A DNA stretch of 64,000 bases, taken from an uncultured Alphaproteobacteria bacterium (GTDB lineage: Bacteria > Pseudomonadota > Alphaproteobacteria > Rhizobiales > Beijerinckiaceae). Below the pieces are notes generated by a model, which was not told where the DNA came from, made no database searches, and saw only the letters and a list, made by a program, of their open reading frames with translations. The DNA is taken from assembly GCA_937988775.1 (NCBI GenBank), contig CALKHP010000029.1, positions 11,400 through 75,399 of the forward strand, in the 5' to 3' direction. The stretch's first letter is position 1. Each line of letters begins with the position of its first letter. The position numbers were made by a program, and so were the translations under genes. This document shows positions 61,749 through 64,000 of this stretch, one piece after another.

Positions 61749-62600
61749 TCAGGCGTGGCGCGCGAGGCGCTCTGTCTCGTCCCAGAGGCGGGCGGCGAGG
61801 GCGTCGTTGCGGGCCTCGCGCGAGGCGAGGGCGGGTGCGCATTTGTCGAAATACTCGCCGCTGATATGGGCGACATCGGGGTGGCTTGCCAGATAGACCA
61901 GCGTTTCGGCGCCCTGTTCCGGCGTGATCGCCAGCAGCGCCTTGGCCGCCTTGACGATATGCTGGATGGCCCCGCCGCTCTCCTCGCCGAAGCCGGTGGC
62001 GACGAAGCCCGGATGCAGGCAGTTGGCGGTGACGCCGCTTGCGGCAAGGCGTCGCGCCTGCTCGCGGGTGAACAGGATGTTGCACAGTTTCGAGCGGCTA
62101 TAGGCGGTGAAGCCGCGAAAACCGTGGCGCGATTGCAGGTCGTCGAGATCGAGGCTGACGCGGCGATGCGCGGCCGACGCGGTGTTGACGATGCGCGCGG
62201 GCGCCGAGCGCGCGAGCGTGTCGCGTAAGGCCTCGCTCAACAGGAAATAGCTCATGTGATTGGTGGCGAAGGTCAGTTCCAGCCCTTCGTCGGTCTCGGC
62301 GCGGCGCCCGAACAGCGCGCCGGCATTGTTGATCAGCACGTCGATGCGCGGCTCGTGGCGCGCGATCTCGGCGGCGACGCGCCTGGTGTCGCGCATCAGC
62401 GACAGGTCGGCGAGATGCAGGCGATGATCCTGCCCGGCGCTGGTGTCGAGTTCGGCGAGGAGCGTTTCGCCGCGTGTCCGGTCGCGGGCGATGGCGACGA
62501 TGCGCGCGCCGCCTTCCGCCAGCTGGCGCGCCGCGACGCGGCCGATGCCGGAGGTGGCTCCGGTAATGACGATGGTTCGGCCGTGCAGAGCGGGTTTCAG
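61749..62600 (-). CDS. Short-chain dehydrogenase/reductase
   Basis: This protein of about 283 residues is an SDR. The NAD(P) site is VITGATSGIGRVAA, NNAGALFGR follows, and the catalytic Ser-Tyr-Lys are in IVNTASAAHRR and FTAYSRSKLCNIL. The best start is a CTG at 62600 that overlaps the purQ stop (CTGA); no ATG or GTG is in frame before the conserved fold begins. It resembles retinol-dehydrogenase-like SDRs. It may be co-translated with purQ but is unrelated in function. Confidence 0.85.
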   Translation of the reverse strand: MKPALHGRTIVITGATSGIGRVAARQLAEGGARIVAIARDRTRGETLLAELDTSAGQDHRLHLADLSLMRDTRRVAAEIARHEPRIDVLINNAGALFGRRAETDEGLELTFATNHMSYFLLSEALRDTLARSAPARIVNTASAAHRRVSLDLDDLQSRHGFRGFTAYSRSKLCNILFTREQARRLAASGVTANCLHPGFVATGFGEESGGAIQHIVKAAKALLAITPEQGAETLVYLASHPDVAHISGEYFDKCAPALASREARNDALAARLWDETERLARHA

Positions 62601-63295
62601 GCCTGCTCCAGCAGGCTCTCGGCCGCTGCCAGGCTCTGGAACAGGCCGAGCCCGTCCGTGCCGCCGGTCAGCGGCTCGACGAGGTTTTCCGGGTGCGGCA
62701 TCAGGCCGAGCACGCGGCGGTTCGGCGAATAGATGCCGGCAATGGCGTTGACCGAGCCGTTCGGGCTGTCGACGAGGGCGCCGCCGGCGTCGCAATAGCG
62801 CAGCGCGACGAGCCCGTCGCCCTCGACGCGGGCGAGCGTCTCGCCATCGGCGACCCAGTTGCCCTCGCCATGGGCGACGCAGACCTCGATCACCTCGCCC
62901 TGGCGGTAGGCGCTGGTATAGGGGGTATCGTTGCGCTCGACCCTGAGATGCTGCAGGTGGCAGATGAAGCGCATTTGCGCGTTGCGCATCAGCACGCCGG
63001 GCAGGAGGCCCGCCTCGCAGGCGATCTGGAAACCGTTGCAGATGCCGAGCACCATGCCGCCGCGCGCGGCGTGGCGGCGCGTCGCCGCCATGATGTTGGC
63101 GCGGGACGCAATGGCGCCGCAGCGCAGATAATCGCCATAGCTGAAGCCGCCGGGCAGCACGACGAGGTCGGTGCCGTCGGGCAACTCGTGATCGGCATGC
63201 CAGCCCATCGTCACCCTGGCGCCGGCGCGGCGCAGCGCGCGGGCGACATCCTGTTCGCGGTTGGAGCCGGGAAAGGTGATGACGGTGGCGTGCAT
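62597..63295 (-). CDS. purQ: Phosphoribosylformylglycinamidine synthase subunit PurQ
   Basis: This 232-residue class I glutaminase supplies ammonia to PurL. It begins TVITFPGSNREQD. The nucleophilic Cys lies in GMVLGICNGFQIA, and the His-Glu pair is in LMPHPENLV. The ATG at 63295 has GGAGG upstream. It follows purS directly, and its stop overlaps the SDR start. Confidence 0.97.
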   Translation of the reverse strand: MHATVITFPGSNREQDVARALRRAGARVTMGWHADHELPDGTDLVVLPGGFSYGDYLRCGAIASRANIMAATRRHAARGGMVLGICNGFQIACEAGLLPGVLMRNAQMRFICHLQHLRVERNDTPYTSAYRQGEVIEVCVAHGEGNWVADGETLARVEGDGLVALRYCDAGGALVDSPNGSVNAIAGIYSPNRRVLGLMPHPENLVEPLTGGTDGLGLFQSLAAAESLLEQA

Positions 63296-63296
63296 G

Positions 63297-63542
63297 TCAG
63301 CCTCCAATCTCGATGCGGTAATTCTCGACCACGGTGTTGGCGAGCAGCTTCTCGGCCGCGTCTTTCAGGGCGGCTTCGGCTTCCGCCTTGCCGAGGCCGT
63401 CGGCGATCTCGATGTCGAAGACCTTGCCCTGGCGCACGGAAGCGAGGCCGGCGACGCCGAGCGAGCCGAGCGCTCCCTCGATGGCCTTGCCCTGCGGGTC
63501 GAGGACGCCGGTCTTCAAGGTGACGGTGACGCGGGCTTTCAT
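63297..63542 (-). CDS. purS: Phosphoribosylformylglycinamidine synthase subunit PurS
   Basis: This 81-residue PurS bridges PurL and PurQ in the small-PurL system. It has the typical VTLKTGVLDPQGKAIEGALG and FDIEIADG. The ATG at 63542 is used; a TTG nine bases earlier is also possible. It begins about 75 bases after purC ends. Confidence 0.96.
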   Translation of the reverse strand: MKARVTVTLKTGVLDPQGKAIEGALGSLGVAGLASVRQGKVFDIEIADGLGKAEAEAALKDAAEKLLANTVVENYRIEIGG

Positions 63543-63618
63543 GGGTGCCAAGCCTTCCTCAAAGCAGAACGGGAGCCGTGAGGCTCCCGCTTAATCGCAA
63601 TTTGCCGGGCGGGCAACG

Positions 63619-64000
63619 TCACTGCACCAGCTTCGGCCCGTTATGGGTGATGTTCTCGCTCTCGGTCAGGATGCCGAGGCGGCGGGCGACCTCCGAATAG
63701 GCCTCGATCAGGCCGCCAAGGTCGCGCCGGAAGCGGTCCTTGTCCATCTTGTCGTTCGACTTGATGTCCCACAGGCGGCAGCAGTCGGGGCTGATCTCGT
63801 CGGCGACGACGATGCGCATCATGTCGCCCTCGAACAGGCGGCCGGTCTCCATCTTGAAGTCGACGAGGCGGATGCCGACGCCGAGGAACAGGCCGGACAG
63901 GAAGTCGTTGACGCGGATGGCGAGCGCCATGATGTCGTCGATTTCCTGGGGCGTGGCCCAGCCGAAGGCGGTGATGTGCTCTTCCGAGACCATCGGATCG
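63619..64000 (-). CDS. purC: SAICAR synthase, 5' end cut by the right edge
   Basis: This is the C-terminal part of PurC, which joins aspartate to CAIR in purine synthesis. Visible pieces are MVSEEHITAFGWAT, GIRLVDFKMETGRLFEGDMM, ADEISPDCCRLWDI and KDRFRRDLGG. The gene continues past base 64000. It is the first gene of the purC-purS-purQ cluster on this strand. Confidence 0.96.
   Translation of the reverse strand, partial: DPMVSEEHITAFGWATPQEIDDIMALAIRVNDFLSGLFLGVGIRLVDFKMETGRLFEGDMMRIVVADEISPDCCRLWDIKSNDKMDKDRFRRDLGGLIEAYSEVARRLGILTESENITHNGPKLVQ

Overview
This window looks like chromosomal DNA of an alphaproteobacterium of the order Hyphomicrobiales (Rhizobiales). The core genes are GC-rich. 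Several gene arrangements are typical of that order: rplU-rpmA-obgE-proBA-nadD-rsfS-rlmH-envC-ctpA-rppH, argH-lptM-lysA-TIGR02302 opposite tlpA, and purC-purS-purQ / purL-bolA-grxD. The L21 protein has the long HhH-like C-terminal extension found in this group. The genus cannot be fixed from the sequence alone.

Bases 1 to about 23.4 kb are an accessory region ending at a tRNA-Ser(CGA) gene. It holds a BPTD_3080-type restriction enzyme followed by an overlapping gene that runs off the left edge, and a two-gene operon (DUF3102 plus an unknown) behind a promoter with a palindromic operator in its spacer. It also holds a serine resolvase with two candidate res subsites, an unknown Cys-cluster protein, a pRiA4b ORF-3 family gene between two ~110-bp direct repeats, and a tyrosine integrase with repeated GAATGTTACA motifs beside it. 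Next come a PD-(D/E)XK-like protein, an orphan xanthine-dehydrogenase-type large subunit, and a complete type I Zorya anti-phage operon (zorABCD, 15.8-23.2 kb). The Zorya operon lies between two diverged ~200-bp direct repeats. The right repeat includes the 3' half of the intact tRNA-Ser gene and the left one contains a decayed copy of it. This is the structure expected of an element integrated at a tRNA gene.

From 23.5 to 36.3 kb lies the housekeeping block: ribosomal proteins L21 and L27, the GTPase ObgE, proline synthesis (proBA), NAD synthesis (nadD), ribosome silencing and maturation (rsfS, rlmH), cell-wall hydrolase control and proteolysis (EnvC-like, CtpA, divergent polysaccharide deacetylase), and RppH. 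From 36.5 to 41.4 kb is a catabolic cassette: a GntR regulator, a three-part TRAP transporter and an enolase-superfamily enzyme, probably for uptake and dehydration of a sugar acid.

From 41.5 to 45.1 kb are small envelope proteins, a tRNA-Leu(CAA), a DedA-like membrane protein, DsbB and an HNH nuclease. From 45.2 to 50.2 kb, mostly on the minus strand, are 3-hydroxybutyryl-CoA dehydrogenase, ETF (etfBA), a rhomboid protease, a cobalamin adenosyltransferase, a PagL-like lipid A deacylase and a twin-transmembrane protein. From 50.3 to 64 kb are TIGR02302, lysA, lptM, argH, tlpA, grxD, bolA, purL, a TadG-like pilus protein, a short-chain dehydrogenase, and purQ, purS and a partial purC. All calls come from reading the translated sequence; no database search was run.
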